Origin: Humibacillus xanthopallidus
GTDB taxonomy: Bacteria; Actinomycetota; Actinomycetes; Actinomycetales; Dermatophilaceae
NCBI RefSeq assembly: GCF_006716675.1
Contig: NZ_VFPM01000003.1
Location: 744,001-808,000, forward strand
DNA: 64,000 nt
Reading direction: 5' to 3'
Part shown: positions 13,213-22,144 of the stretch, piece by piece
Numbering within the stretch: the first letter of the stretch is position 1
How the letters are laid out: the number at the start of each line of letters is the position of its first letter
Made by a program: the position numbers and the translations under genes
The notes under the pieces: model-generated
What the model was told of the DNA's origin: nothing
What the model saw: only the letters and a program-made list of their open reading frames with translations
The model's database searches: none

Positions 13213-14472
13213 TCAGACCTTGCGTGCAGCAGCGAGGTTTCGCCGTCCTCGCTTGAGCACCGCCACGCGGCCGCCCAGGAAGTCGCGCTCCCCCAGCACC
13301 TGCTCGGGATCGGTGAGCTTGACGTTGTTGAGGGAGGCGCCGCCCTCACCGATCGTGCGTCGGGCGGCGTTGCGCGAGTCCACGAGGCCGACGGCCACGA
13401 GAGCGTCCACGAGCGTTGTTCCGACCTCGAGGTCAGCGCCCGGCAGCTCGGCGGTCGCATCCCCCAGCGTCACCGGGTCGAGGGTCGTCAGGTCGCCCTT
13501 GCCGAAGAGTGCCTCGGAGGCGGCCTGCACCGCGGCCGTCGCCTCCGCTCCGTGCACCAGGGTCGTCACATCCGCCGCCAGGGTGCGCTGGGCCGTTCGC
13601 CGGAACGGCTCCTGGGCGACCTGTGCCTCCGCCTCGGCGATCTCCTCGGGCGTGCGGTCGGTGAACACCTTGAGCAGCTTGACGACCGAGGCGTCCTCGA
13701 CGTTGATCCAGTACTGGTAGAAGGCGTAGGGGCTCGTCATCTCGGCGCCGAGCCAGACGGCGTTGCCCTCGGACTTGCCGAACTTCGTGCCAGCGGCGTC
13801 CGTGAGCAGAGGCGTCGTGAAGCAGTGCACGGACGCCCCCTCGACCCGGTGCACGAGGTCGACCCCGGCCGTGAGGTTGCCCCACTGGTCGGCGCCGCCC
13901 GTCTGCAGCGTGCACCCGTGTGCGCGGTAGAGCTCGAGGAAGTCGAGCGCCTGGAGGATCTGGTAGCTGAACTCGGTGTACGAGATCCCCTGCTCGCTCT
14001 CGAGCCTGGCGGCGACGGCCTCCTTCCGCACCATGTGGTTGACCCGGAAGTGCTTGCCGATGTCGCGCAGGAAGTCGAGCGCCGAGATCGGTGCCGTCCA
14101 GTCGAGGTTGTTGACGAGCAGGGCCGGGTTGTCGCCCTCGAAGTCGAGGAACGGCCGCACCTGCTGCTCGATGCGCGCCACCCAGTCGGCGGTCTGCTCC
14201 TTGCTCTTCAGCACCCGCTCCGAGGTCGGCCGCGGGTCGCCGATGAGGCCGGTCGACCCCCCGACGAGGCAGATCACCCGATGACCCGCCCGCTGGAAGT
14301 GCCGCAGCACGACGAGCTGCACGAGGTTGCCGAAGTGCAGCGACGGCGCCGTCGGGTCGAAGCCGCAATACAGCGTGAGGGGCCCCTCCGCGAGTGCTTC
14401 GCGCAGCGCCGCCTCGTCGGTGGACTGCGCCACCAGGCCGCGCCACTGCAGCTCGTCGAAGATGTCCGTCAC
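13213..14472 (-). CDS. tyrS: Tyrosyl-tRNA synthetase
   Basis: Class Ic synthetase that charges tRNA-Tyr. The 419-residue protein has the HIGH-type signature PSLHFGN at about 43-49 and the KMSKS-type KFGKSEGN near residue 230. An S4 RNA-binding domain sits at the C-terminus, where VTLGDATAEL onwards matches. I placed the start at GTG 14472, giving VTDIFDELQWRG, because AGGA lies about ten bases upstream and the family begins there; the longer frame to 14553 has no homologous look. No T-box-like leader is apparent. Confidence 0.95.
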   Translation of the reverse strand: MTDIFDELQWRGLVAQSTDEAALREALAEGPLTLYCGFDPTAPSLHFGNLVQLVVLRHFQRAGHRVICLVGGSTGLIGDPRPTSERVLKSKEQTADWVARIEQQVRPFLDFEGDNPALLVNNLDWTAPISALDFLRDIGKHFRVNHMVRKEAVAARLESEQGISYTEFSYQILQALDFLELYRAHGCTLQTGGADQWGNLTAGVDLVHRVEGASVHCFTTPLLTDAAGTKFGKSEGNAVWLGAEMTSPYAFYQYWINVEDASVVKLLKVFTDRTPEEIAEAEAQVAQEPFRRTAQRTLAADVTTLVHGAEATAAVQAASEALFGKGDLTTLDPVTLGDATAELPGADLEVGTTLVDALVAVGLVDSRNAARRTIGEGGASLNNVKLTDPEQVLGERDFLGGRVAVLKRGRRNLAAARKV

Positions 14473-14583
14473 GGGTATCGGTGTCCTCTCGCCATCGGCG
14501 GGCACCCTGCCCACCGCGTCACAGCCTGCCGTATGCCGCCGCGGCCCTTCCACCGAGATGCCTCCGGTCCCGCATGGCGGGCG

Positions 14584-15192
14584 TCACCGCCCGCGCCTCA
14601 CCCCGGCACGGAACGCCGACACGGTCGGGTCGCCGTCGACCCAGAAGCGCCAGGGGTAGGCCGAGCCGTCGCCGCCTGGCCCGCTGACACCGACGCGCGC
14701 CCCGGTTCGCACGTCCGCGGTCTGCACTGCCTCGCCCGCACCGAGCACGAGCGGCGAGGCGGGCGCACAGAGGTCGAGCCCGGACAGCGCGCCCGTGACG
14801 TCGAGGGCCTGCGTCAACCGGCCCGGACCGCGGCACCAGTCCCGCTCCCTGACCCCCGGCCGACGGGCATCCGCGAGCTCGTGCCCGCCCACGACCTCAC
14901 CGGCACGCAGCAGGACGACCTCGGGCACGTCCTCCTCGCCCGTCACGACGCAGAGCATCCAGTGGTGTCCGTAGGTGAAGTAGACGAAGGCGTGTCCGGC
15001 CGGGCCGAAGACGGGTGCGTTGTGGCCCGTCGGCCTGCTGAGCACGCGCGACGCGGGGTCGACGCCACCGGCATACGCCTCGGTCTCGGAGAGGCGCACC
15101 GTGACCCCGGCGTGCTCGACGTGACGTCCGAGGAGGTCGGCGGCCACGTCGAGGACCGGTCGCGCGAAGAAGGAGCGCGGCAGTCGGCTCAC
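14584..15192 (-). CDS. 3-methyladenine DNA glycosylase-like protein, divergent tandem copy
   Basis: AAG/MPG-family base-excision protein of 202 residues, a tandem paralogue of the next gene upstream; both share the N-terminus RLPRSFFARP and C-terminus GGDGxAYPWRFWVDGDPTVS. The catalytic ETEAY motif and YVY-type FVYFTYGHHW are kept. However, the conserved His of the DxxxH motif is Arg here (DPASRV), and the Asn after YGHHW is replaced by Cys (MLCVV). In human AAG the equivalents are His136 and Asn169, which help form and restrict the base pocket. Altered specificity or loss of activity is therefore possible. It overlaps its sister by four bases. Confidence 0.88.
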   Translation of the reverse strand: MSRLPRSFFARPVLDVAADLLGRHVEHAGVTVRLSETEAYAGGVDPASRVLSRPTGHNAPVFGPAGHAFVYFTYGHHWMLCVVTGEEDVPEVVLLRAGEVVGGHELADARRPGVRERDWCRGPGRLTQALDVTGALSGLDLCAPASPLVLGAGEAVQTADVRTGARVGVSGPGGDGSAYPWRFWVDGDPTVSAFRAGVRRGR

Positions 15193-15821
15193 GAACGGCG
15201 CCGCACGACGCCCGGGCGGTAGGCCGAGACGGTCGGGTCGCCGTCGACCCAGAAGCGCCAGGGGTAGGCCTGCCCGTCTCCACCCGGGCCGCTCACCCCC
15301 ACCCGGGGGCCCACCGCGACGTCGGCACGTGGGACCGGAGCACCCTCCGAGACGACGAGGTCGATCGGCGCGCCGAGCGATGGCAGGCAGAAGTCGAGAC
15401 CGCTGTGCTTCCCCGACAGCGCGAGGGCCTGACCCAGGCGACCCGGACCGCGCGTCCAGTCGCGCTCGCGCACCCCACCCCGCCGCGAGCGCACGAGGTC
15501 GTGGCCCTCGAGGACCTCGCCGGCGCGCAGCAGCACGGCGGACGCCGACCCCACCTCACCGACGACGAGGTTGACGCACCAGTGGTGGCCGTAGGTGAAG
15601 TAGACGTAGGTGAACCCCGGGGGCCCGAACATCGGCTCCGTCCGTGGGGTCGGCCCGCGGAAGGCGTGCGACCCGGGATCGAGCCCTCCGGCATACGCCT
15701 CCACCTCGGTGAGCCGGACGGTCACCCCGCCGAAGGACAGGTGCCGCCCGAGCAGCTCCGGCGCGACCTCGACGGACGGACGCGCGAAGAACGAGCGCGG
15801 CAGCCTGGCGTCGGTCCTCAC
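15189..15821 (-). CDS. mpg: 3-methyladenine DNA glycosylase
   Basis: Excises alkylated purines such as 3-methyladenine in base excision repair. About 210 residues. Active-site features are all present: EVEAY with catalytic Glu and intercalating Tyr, DPGSHAFRG with the conserved His, TYVYFTYG, and WCVN with the conserved Asn. I prefer GTG at 15821 because it gives the same N-terminal length as the downstream paralogue; GTG at 15860 is also in frame and neither has a strong ribosome-binding site. Its stop overlaps the start of the second copy, so the pair is one transcription unit. Confidence 0.9.
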   Translation of the reverse strand: MRTDARLPRSFFARPSVEVAPELLGRHLSFGGVTVRLTEVEAYAGGLDPGSHAFRGPTPRTEPMFGPPGFTYVYFTYGHHWCVNLVVGEVGSASAVLLRAGEVLEGHDLVRSRRGGVRERDWTRGPGRLGQALALSGKHSGLDFCLPSLGAPIDLVVSEGAPVPRADVAVGPRVGVSGPGGDGQAYPWRFWVDGDPTVSAYRPGVVRRRS

Positions 15822-15894
15822 GCCCCAGACGCTAGCGGCCGTCACCCACGAGAGCCGCACCCGGGAAAGCCGAGTCGTATGCGGCGGGCGGCCG

Positions 15895-15900
15895 TAGGCT
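15895..15900 (+). promoter_or_regulatory. Possible -10 element of the alkylsulfatase gene
   Basis: TAGGCT on the plus strand about 100 bases before the ATG. No convincing -35 is seen, so this is tentative. Confidence 0.3.
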
Positions 15901-16004
15901 CGCAGCAGCCTCCGTCAGCGCGTCGTGGCCTGCGGTCTCCCCGGCCGGAGGCCGTGGTCGTGGGGGCGGCCGGCGTCGCCACCGTTCGGACAGAAGGACG
16001 AGAG

Positions 16005-17909
16005 ATGACCGTGAGCAAGGACCCGAGCCAGTTCATCGCCGACCAGCAGCGCGCCCTGCGCGACCGCTGGCCGTTCGAGGACACCCAGGACTTCGAGGAC
16101 GCCAGCCACGGCTTCATCGCACGGCTCGATCCCGGAGTCGTGCGGGCCGCCGACGGCCGGGTCGTCTGGGACGGCGACTCGTACTCCTTCCTCACGGGCG
16201 AGGCTCCCGACTCGGTCAACCCGAGCCTGTGGCGCCAGTCGACCCTTGCGGCCATGCAGGGGCTTTTCGAGGTGGTCGAGGGCATCTACCAGGTGCGCGG
16301 CCTCGACCTGTCGAACGTGACATTCGTCGAGGGTGAGACGGGCGTCATCGTCATCGACCCGCTCATCTCGGCGGAGACGGCCGCCGTGGCCCTCGCCCTC
16401 TACCGCGAGCACCGCGGTGACCGCCCGGTGACCGGCATCATCTACACGCACTCGCACATCGACCACTTCGGAGGCGTCAAGGGCGTCACGACACAGGATG
16501 AGGTCGACTCGGGCAGGGTCCCGGTGCTCGCCCCCGAGGGATTCGTCGAGCACGCCGTCGCCGAGAACGTCTACGCGGGCACGGCCATGGCCCGACGGGC
16601 GGGGTACATGTACGGCGCCGCGCTCGAGCGGGGGGTCCGCGGTCAGGTCGGCACCGGTCTCGGGCAGACCACGTCGTCGGGCACGGTGACCCTCATCCAA
16701 CCGACGATCGAGGTGTCCGAGACGGGGCACACGGAGATCGTCGACGGCGTCCCCATCGAGTTCCAGATGACCCCGGGCACCGAGGCGCCCGCGGAGATGC
16801 ACTTCTACTTCCCGACGTACCGGGCCCTGTGCCTGGCTGAGAACGCCACCCACAACCTGCACAACCTGCTGACCTTGCGCGGCGCGCTCGTCCGCGACCC
16901 GAACGCCTGGGCCAAGTACCTGACGGAGGCGATCGACCTGTTCGCAGGCAGGACGGACGTCGCTTTCGCGTCTCACCACTGGCCGACGTGGGGCAGGGAC
17001 CGGATCGTGAGGTTCCTGTCGGTGCAGCGCGACCTCTACGCGTACCTCCACGACCAGACCCTGCGGATGCTCAACCAGGGTATGACCGGACCGGAGATCG
17101 CCGAGGCCATCGAGCTGCCCCCGGCCCTCGAGCAGGCCTGGAGCACGCACGGCTACTACGGATCGGTGAGCCACAACGTCAAGGCGATCTACCAGCGCTA
17201 CATGGGCTGGTTCGACGGCAACCCGGCACACCTGTGGCAGCACCCGCCGGTCGAGAAGGCCCGACGCTATGTCGAGTTCATGGGCGGGGCCGACGCGGTG
17301 GTGGAGAAGGCGCAGGCATCGTTCGATGCCGGCGACTACCGGTGGGTGGCCGAGGTGCTCAGTCACGTCGTCTTCGCCGAGCAGCAGCACACTGCGGCAC
17401 GCGACCTGCTCGCCGATACCTTCGAGCAGCTCGCCTACGGGTCGGAGAACGGCACGTGGCGCAACTTCTATCTCTCGGGCGCGACGGAACTGCGTCGCGG
17501 CTCGTTCGGCACGCCGGCGGCCACCTCGTCCGCGGACATCCTGGCGGCCCTGTCACCGTCGCAGCTGTTCGACGCCATCGCGATCCAGGTCGACGGGCCA
17601 CGCGCCTGGGACGAGGACCTCAGCATCGACGTGGCCTTCACCGACGCCGACGACCACTACCGGCTGCGGCTCGCAAACGGCGTGCTGACCTACAGCGGTG
17701 TCGCCCGCTACGACGACGCCGACGCGACGCTGCGGATGCCGCGGGCGGCGCTGCCGTTTCTCGCCGGCGGGTCGGTGACGCCCGAGGCGATGGCGCAGGC
17801 CGGCGTCGAGCTGACCGGTGACGCCGGCGTCCTCCAACGGCTCCTGTCGGTCCTCTCGCCCGGCGACCCCGACTTCGCGATCGTCACGGCAGAGCGAGAG
17901 GACAGCTGA
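16005..17909 (+). CDS. Alkyl/linear-alkyl sulfatase (SdsA-like metallo-beta-lactamase fold)
   Basis: Hydrolyses alkyl sulfates such as dodecyl sulfate to alcohol and sulfate. The 634-residue length and domain order match SdsA1/BDS1: a zinc-binding metallo-beta-lactamase domain with THSHIDHFGG at about 148-157, an alkylsulfatase dimerisation domain in the middle, and an SCP2-like C-terminal domain (about 510-630). ATG at 16005 has AAGGA seven bases upstream; the frame is open further left but only as an overlap with the glycosylase. No signal peptide is visible, so it is probably cytoplasmic. It stands alone, convergent with argH. The natural substrate is not known from sequence. Confidence 0.9.
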   Translation: MTVSKDPSQFIADQQRALRDRWPFEDTQDFEDASHGFIARLDPGVVRAADGRVVWDGDSYSFLTGEAPDSVNPSLWRQSTLAAMQGLFEVVEGIYQVRGLDLSNVTFVEGETGVIVIDPLISAETAAVALALYREHRGDRPVTGIIYTHSHIDHFGGVKGVTTQDEVDSGRVPVLAPEGFVEHAVAENVYAGTAMARRAGYMYGAALERGVRGQVGTGLGQTTSSGTVTLIQPTIEVSETGHTEIVDGVPIEFQMTPGTEAPAEMHFYFPTYRALCLAENATHNLHNLLTLRGALVRDPNAWAKYLTEAIDLFAGRTDVAFASHHWPTWGRDRIVRFLSVQRDLYAYLHDQTLRMLNQGMTGPEIAEAIELPPALEQAWSTHGYYGSVSHNVKAIYQRYMGWFDGNPAHLWQHPPVEKARRYVEFMGGADAVVEKAQASFDAGDYRWVAEVLSHVVFAEQQHTAARDLLADTFEQLAYGSENGTWRNFYLSGATELRRGSFGTPAATSSADILAALSPSQLFDAIAIQVDGPRAWDEDLSIDVAFTDADDHYRLRLANGVLTYSGVARYDDADATLRMPRAALPFLAGGSVTPEAMAQAGVELTGDAGVLQRLLSVLSPGDPDFAIVTAEREDS

Positions 17910-17923
17910 CCCGGGGACCGACC

Positions 17924-17967
17924 GGCTGAGCGTCCGTCGCCGCAGACGCGCAGGCGGACACTCAGCC
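17924..17967. terminator. Bidirectional terminator between the alkylsulfatase gene and argH
   Basis: GGCTGAG/CTCAGCC outer stem continued by GTCCG/CGGAC after one mismatch. It sits between convergent stops, so it can serve both genes. Confidence 0.7.
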
Positions 17968-17983
17968 TCGTCCTGGCCCTCCG

Positions 17984-19423
17984 TCAGACGCTGGCAGCCG
18001 CCCACTCACGCGCGGCGGCGAGGCGCGCACGCGCCGCCTCGAGCTGCTCAGCCACGCGCGCGGGCGCCGTTCCCCCGACGGCGTCGCGCGATGCGAGCGA
18101 GCCTGCCACCGAGAGGACGGAGCGCACCTCGGGGGTCAGGTGCTCGCTGATCCGCGCGAAGTCCTCGTCGGTGAGGTCCCACAGCTCGATGCCGCGCGGC
18201 TCGCACTCGCGCACGCAGGCGCCGGCCACCTCGTGGGCGATGCGGAAGGGCACCCCCTGGCGCACGAGCCACTCGGCGATGTCGGTCGCGAGGGCGAACC
18301 CCTGGGGAGCGAGCGACTCGAGGCGCTCGGTGTGGAACGTCAGGGTGTCGACCATGCCCGAGAAGGCCGGCAGGAGCACCTCGAGCGTGTCGACGGCGTC
18401 GAAGACGGGCTCCTTGTCCTCCTGGAGGTCGCGGTTGTAGGCGAGCGGCAGGGCCTTGAGCGTCGTCAGCAGCCCGGCGAGGTCGCCGACGAGTCGACCG
18501 GCCTTGCCCCGGGCGAGCTCGGCGACGTCGGGGTTCTTCTTCTGCGGCATGATGCTCGAGCCGGTCGAGTAGGAGTCGTGCAGCGTGACGAAGGAGAACT
18601 CCTTCGTCGCCCAGATGACGACCTCCTCGGCGAAGCGCGAGATGTCGACAGCCGTCATGGCCGCCACGAACGCGAACTCGGCGACGAAGTCGCGCGACGC
18701 GGTGCCGTCGATGGAGTTCTCGACCGCACGGGCGAAGCCGAGGTCGGCGGCGACCGCCTCGGGGTCGAGCCCGAGCGAGGAGCCCGCGAGCGCACCCGAG
18801 CCGTAGGGCGAGGCGTTGCTGCGCTCGTCCCAGTCGCGCAGTCGGTCGACGTCGCGCAGCAGTGCCCAGGCATGTGCGAGCAGGTGGTGCGAGAGCAGCA
18901 CCGGCTGGGCGTGCTGGAGGTGCGTCCGCCCGGGCATCGCGACACCGAAGTGCCGATCTGCCTGTGCGACAAGGGCATCGACGACGTCGAGCACGAGTCC
19001 GCCCACCACCCGGGCGTGCTCGCGCAGATACATGCGAAAGAGCGTTGCGACTTGGTCGTTGCGCGACCGTCCGGCGCGTAGCCGGCCGCCGAGGTCTGCG
19101 CCGACCCGCTCGATCAGACCGCGCTCGAGCGCGGTGTGCACGTCCTCGTCGTCCTCAGCTGGAGTGAACGCGCCGGAGAGCACGTCGGCCTCGAGTCGGT
19201 CGAGGCCGTCGAGCATCCCGGCCAGGTGCTCGGCCGAGAGGAGGCCGGCGGCATGCAGGACGCGCGCGTGCGCCCGCGACCCGGCGATGTCCTGAGGGGC
19301 GAGGCGCCAGTCGAAGTGCGTGCTCTTGGACAGCGCCGCGAGGGCCTGGTCGGGTCCACCGGCGAAGCGCCCACCCCAGAGGCTCACGCGGTCGGCGGCC
19401 GGGGCGGGCTCGTGCTGGGTCAT
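17984..19423 (-). CDS. argH: Argininosuccinate lyase
   Basis: Last step of arginine synthesis: argininosuccinate to arginine and fumarate. The 479-residue protein has the fumarase/aspartase superfamily signature GSSIMPQKKNP and the conserved AGRSRNDQ, TASRDF and GRTHLQHAQ regions. ATG at 19423 follows AAGGAG. It is the last gene of the arg cluster, 23 bases after argR. No argG lies between argR and argH. Confidence 0.97.
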   Translation of the reverse strand: MTQHEPAPAADRVSLWGGRFAGGPDQALAALSKSTHFDWRLAPQDIAGSRAHARVLHAAGLLSAEHLAGMLDGLDRLEADVLSGAFTPAEDDEDVHTALERGLIERVGADLGGRLRAGRSRNDQVATLFRMYLREHARVVGGLVLDVVDALVAQADRHFGVAMPGRTHLQHAQPVLLSHHLLAHAWALLRDVDRLRDWDERSNASPYGSGALAGSSLGLDPEAVAADLGFARAVENSIDGTASRDFVAEFAFVAAMTAVDISRFAEEVVIWATKEFSFVTLHDSYSTGSSIMPQKKNPDVAELARGKAGRLVGDLAGLLTTLKALPLAYNRDLQEDKEPVFDAVDTLEVLLPAFSGMVDTLTFHTERLESLAPQGFALATDIAEWLVRQGVPFRIAHEVAGACVRECEPRGIELWDLTDEDFARISEHLTPEVRSVLSVAGSLASRDAVGGTAPARVAEQLEAARARLAAAREWAAASV

Positions 19424-19446
19424 GGGGCTCCTTCGAGGGGTGGTGT

Positions 19447-19932
19447 TCAGTCGCGGGCGTCGGCGAGCGCCTGGAGCCGCTCGGCGACGGAGGCCGCGGC
19501 GTCGGGGCTGGCGGTCACGAGCATGATCGTGTCATCGCCGGCGATGGTGCCGAGCACGTCGGGGTCGCGCGTCTGGTCGATGGCCGACGCGAGGTAGTTG
19601 GCGGCCCCCGGAGGAGTTCGCAGGACGACGAGGTTGACGGCAGGGGCGGCTGAGACGAGCAGCTCCTCGCACGTGCGTCGCAGCCGGGCCGAGGCGGAGT
19701 CACCGAGCGAGCCGATGGGCGCGACCTCGGTGCCCTCCCCCGGCACGGCGTAGACGAGCGAGCGACCGCGCCGCACCTTGACGGCGCCGACCTCGACGAG
19801 GTCGCGCGACAGCGTGGCCTGGGTGACGTCAGTGCCCTCGGCGACGAGGAGGTCGGCGAGCTCGCCCTGGCTGTGCACCTCGTGGTGGCGCAGGAGCTCG
19901 ACGATGCGGCGCTGGCGCTGGGTCCGGCTCAC
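19447..19932 (-). CDS. argR: Arginine repressor
   Basis: Hexameric regulator that binds ARG boxes when loaded with arginine. Of 161 residues, the N-terminal half is a winged helix (QGELADLLVAEGTDVTQATL recognises DNA in the family) and the C-terminal half is the arginine-binding oligomerisation domain (PDVLGTIAGDDTIMLV). The start overlaps the argD stop by four bases. Probable targets include the ARG-box-like sites before argC in this window, so the operon is likely self-controlled. Confidence 0.95.
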   Translation of the reverse strand: MSRTQRQRRIVELLRHHEVHSQGELADLLVAEGTDVTQATLSRDLVEVGAVKVRRGRSLVYAVPGEGTEVAPIGSLGDSASARLRRTCEELLVSAAPAVNLVVLRTPPGAANYLASAIDQTRDPDVLGTIAGDDTIMLVTASPDAAASVAERLQALADARD

Positions 19933-21134
19933 GAGCTCGCCTCGCGGGCGGTGGCGAGGATGCCCGGCAGGGCGTCGAGGAAGCCGCGGAGCTCGTCGGC
20001 GGAGATGACGAGCGGTGGCGCGAGGCGGATGGCGGTGGGCGTCACGGCGTTGACGATGAAGCCCGCCTGCCGGGCAGCCACCATGACGGCAGCAGAGGGT
20101 ATGCCGTCCAGCTCGATCGCGCGCAGGAGTCCCCGACCGCGCGTGGCCGCGACGCCGTCGATCGCCAGGTCGTCGAGGAGGGCACCGACCTCGCGGACGT
20201 GGGCGAGCAGGCCCTCACGCTCGATGGTGTCGAGCACGGCCAGGCCCGCGGCACAGGCGAGCGGGTTGCCCCCGAACGTCGTGCCGTGCTGGCCCGCGGT
20301 GAGCAGTCCGGTCACCGCGGGCCCGAAGGTCACGAGAGCCCCGATGGGCACCCCGCCGCCGAGGCCCTTGGCGAGCGTCATCGCGTCGGGCACGATGCCC
20401 GACCGCTGGTGGGCGAACCAGTCGCCCGTGCGGCCGATGCCGGTCTGGATCTCGTCGACGACGAGCAGGGCGCCGTGCTGCGACGTCAGCTCGCGCGCGA
20501 GGCGCAGGTAGTCGTCGGCGAGCTCCCGGACCCCCGCCTCGCCCTGGATGGGCTCGAGGATGAGGGCGGCTGTCGTGTCGTCCACCGCGTCTCGCAGGGC
20601 CGCTGGCTCGTCGGGGGCGACGAAGACGACCTCGGGGATGAGCGGTTCGAACGGCTCGCGGTATGCCGCCTTGTGGGTGAGCGCGAGCGCCCCTGTGGAG
20701 CGACCGTGGAAGGAGCCCTCGAGGGCGATGATGCGGCGCCGGCCCGTGCGCCTCGACAGCTTGATGGCCGCCTCCGTCGCCTCGGTGCCGGAGTTCGCGA
20801 AGAAGACACCGGAGCCCGCGGGTGCCTGCGCGACCTCGAGGATCCGCTCGGCGAGAAGGATGGCCGGCTCGGACGTGAAGAAGTTGGAGACGTGGATGGC
20901 CGACTCGGCCTGCTTGGTGACGGCCTGCACCAGGGCCGGGTGTCCGTGGCCGAGAGCGTTGACGGCGATGCCCGAGAGCAGGTCGAGGTAGCGCTTGCCG
21001 TCGACGTCGGTCACCCAGGCGCCGTGCCCGGAGGCGAGCACGAGCTGAGGTGTGCCGAAGACCTGGACGAGGGCGCTGCCGTAGCGCTCGAGCAGCTCGG
21101 AACCGCTGCCGGACCCGGTGTCGTCGCTCGTCAT
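19929..21134 (-). CDS. argD: Acetylornithine aminotransferase
   Basis: PLP enzyme that converts N-acetylglutamate semialdehyde to N-acetylornithine. The 401-residue protein shows the class III aminotransferase layout: GSGVFFANSGTEATEAAIK for cofactor phosphate binding, LLVVDEIQTGIGRTG, and the Schiff-base lysine in TLAKGLGGG. It overlaps argB upstream and argR downstream by four bases each. argF, often next in other actinobacteria, is absent. Confidence 0.96.
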   Translation of the reverse strand: MTSDDTGSGSGSELLERYGSALVQVFGTPQLVLASGHGAWVTDVDGKRYLDLLSGIAVNALGHGHPALVQAVTKQAESAIHVSNFFTSEPAILLAERILEVAQAPAGSGVFFANSGTEATEAAIKLSRRTGRRRIIALEGSFHGRSTGALALTHKAAYREPFEPLIPEVVFVAPDEPAALRDAVDDTTAALILEPIQGEAGVRELADDYLRLARELTSQHGALLVVDEIQTGIGRTGDWFAHQRSGIVPDAMTLAKGLGGGVPIGALVTFGPAVTGLLTAGQHGTTFGGNPLACAAGLAVLDTIEREGLLAHVREVGALLDDLAIDGVAATRGRGLLRAIELDGIPSAAVMVAARQAGFIVNAVTPTAIRLAPPLVISADELRGFLDALPGILATAREASS

Positions 21135-22144
21135 GCGTCCTCCTCGGGGGCGGAGCTCGGGGGCTTGGGGCCCTCACCGGCGGTGAGGTCGGTGGCGGTG
21201 GTGTCGGTGGCGGTGATGTCGGGCAGGACCATCGTGCCGATGCCCTCGTCGGTGAAGATCTCGAGCAGGATCGAGTGCGGCTTGCGCCCGTCGACGACGT
21301 GCGTCTGGGGCACGCCGCCCTCGACCGCACGGATGCACGCCTCGAGCTTGGGCACCATGCCGGCCTCGACGCGGGTGAGCAGGGACTTCGCGGCGGTGAC
21401 GTCGATCGTCGACAGGAGGGACCCGCGGTCGGGCCAGTCGGCGTAGATGCCCTCGACGTCGGTCAGCACGACGAGCTTCTCGGCCCCGAGGGCGACGGCG
21501 ATGGCCGCGGCTGCCGTGTCGGCGTTGACGTTGAGCACCTGGCCCTCGACGTCGAGGTCGGGGGCGACGGTGGAGACGACCGGCACCCGGCCGGCGTCGA
21601 GGATGTCGATGATGGCCGAGGGGTTGACGCTCTCGACGTCGCCGACGAGCCCGAGGTCGACCTCGACACCGTCGACGACGGTGCCCCGGCGCCGGGCACC
21701 GAGCAGTCCGGCGTCCTCGCCCGAGAGGCCCACGGCGATCGGGCCGTGCTGGTTGAGCAGCCCGACGAGCTCACGGCCGACCTGGCCCGTGAGCACCATC
21801 CTCACGACGTCCATGACCTCCGGCGTCGTGACGCGGAGGCCGCCCTTGAACTCGCTCGCGAGGCCCACCCGGTCGAGCATCGCCTTGATCTGCGGGCCGC
21901 CGCCGTGCACGACGACGGGTCGCAGGCCGGCATACCGCAGGAAGGCGACGTCCTCGGCAAAGGCCGCCTTGAGGGCGTCGTCGACCATGGCGTTGCCGCC
22001 GTACTTGACGACGACGAGCGCGCCGCGGAAGCGCTCGAGCCACGGCAGCGCCTCGACGAGCGTCGCGGCCTTGCCCGCGGCGACGCGCAGAGCGGCTGCG
22101 TCGATGAGGCCGCGGAGGTTCTGCTGGGCACGGGTCGTCGTCAT
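21131..22144 (-). CDS. argB: Acetylglutamate kinase
   Basis: Phosphorylates N-acetylglutamate, the arginine-controlled step of the pathway. A 337-residue amino-acid kinase with VVVKYGGNAM, VVVHGGGPQI and the ATP-site region DVEGIYADWP. An N-terminal helix of about 20 residues precedes the kinase core, the feature linked to hexamer formation and arginine inhibition in relatives. The last 25 residues are a Thr/Ala/Pro-rich tail. ATG at 22144 overlaps the argJ stop. Confidence 0.96.
   Translation of the reverse strand: MTTTRAQQNLRGLIDAAALRVAAGKAATLVEALPWLERFRGALVVVKYGGNAMVDDALKAAFAEDVAFLRYAGLRPVVVHGGGPQIKAMLDRVGLASEFKGGLRVTTPEVMDVVRMVLTGQVGRELVGLLNQHGPIAVGLSGEDAGLLGARRRGTVVDGVEVDLGLVGDVESVNPSAIIDILDAGRVPVVSTVAPDLDVEGQVLNVNADTAAAAIAVALGAEKLVVLTDVEGIYADWPDRGSLLSTIDVTAAKSLLTRVEAGMVPKLEACIRAVEGGVPQTHVVDGRKPHSILLEIFTDEGIGTMVLPDITATDTTATDLTAGEGPKPPSSAPEEDA

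Noticed and set aside
15405..16004. Upstream extension of the alkylsulfatase frame
   Set aside because: It overlaps the glycosylase gene antisense and has no homology; ATG 16005 has a good ribosome-binding site and gives the family length.
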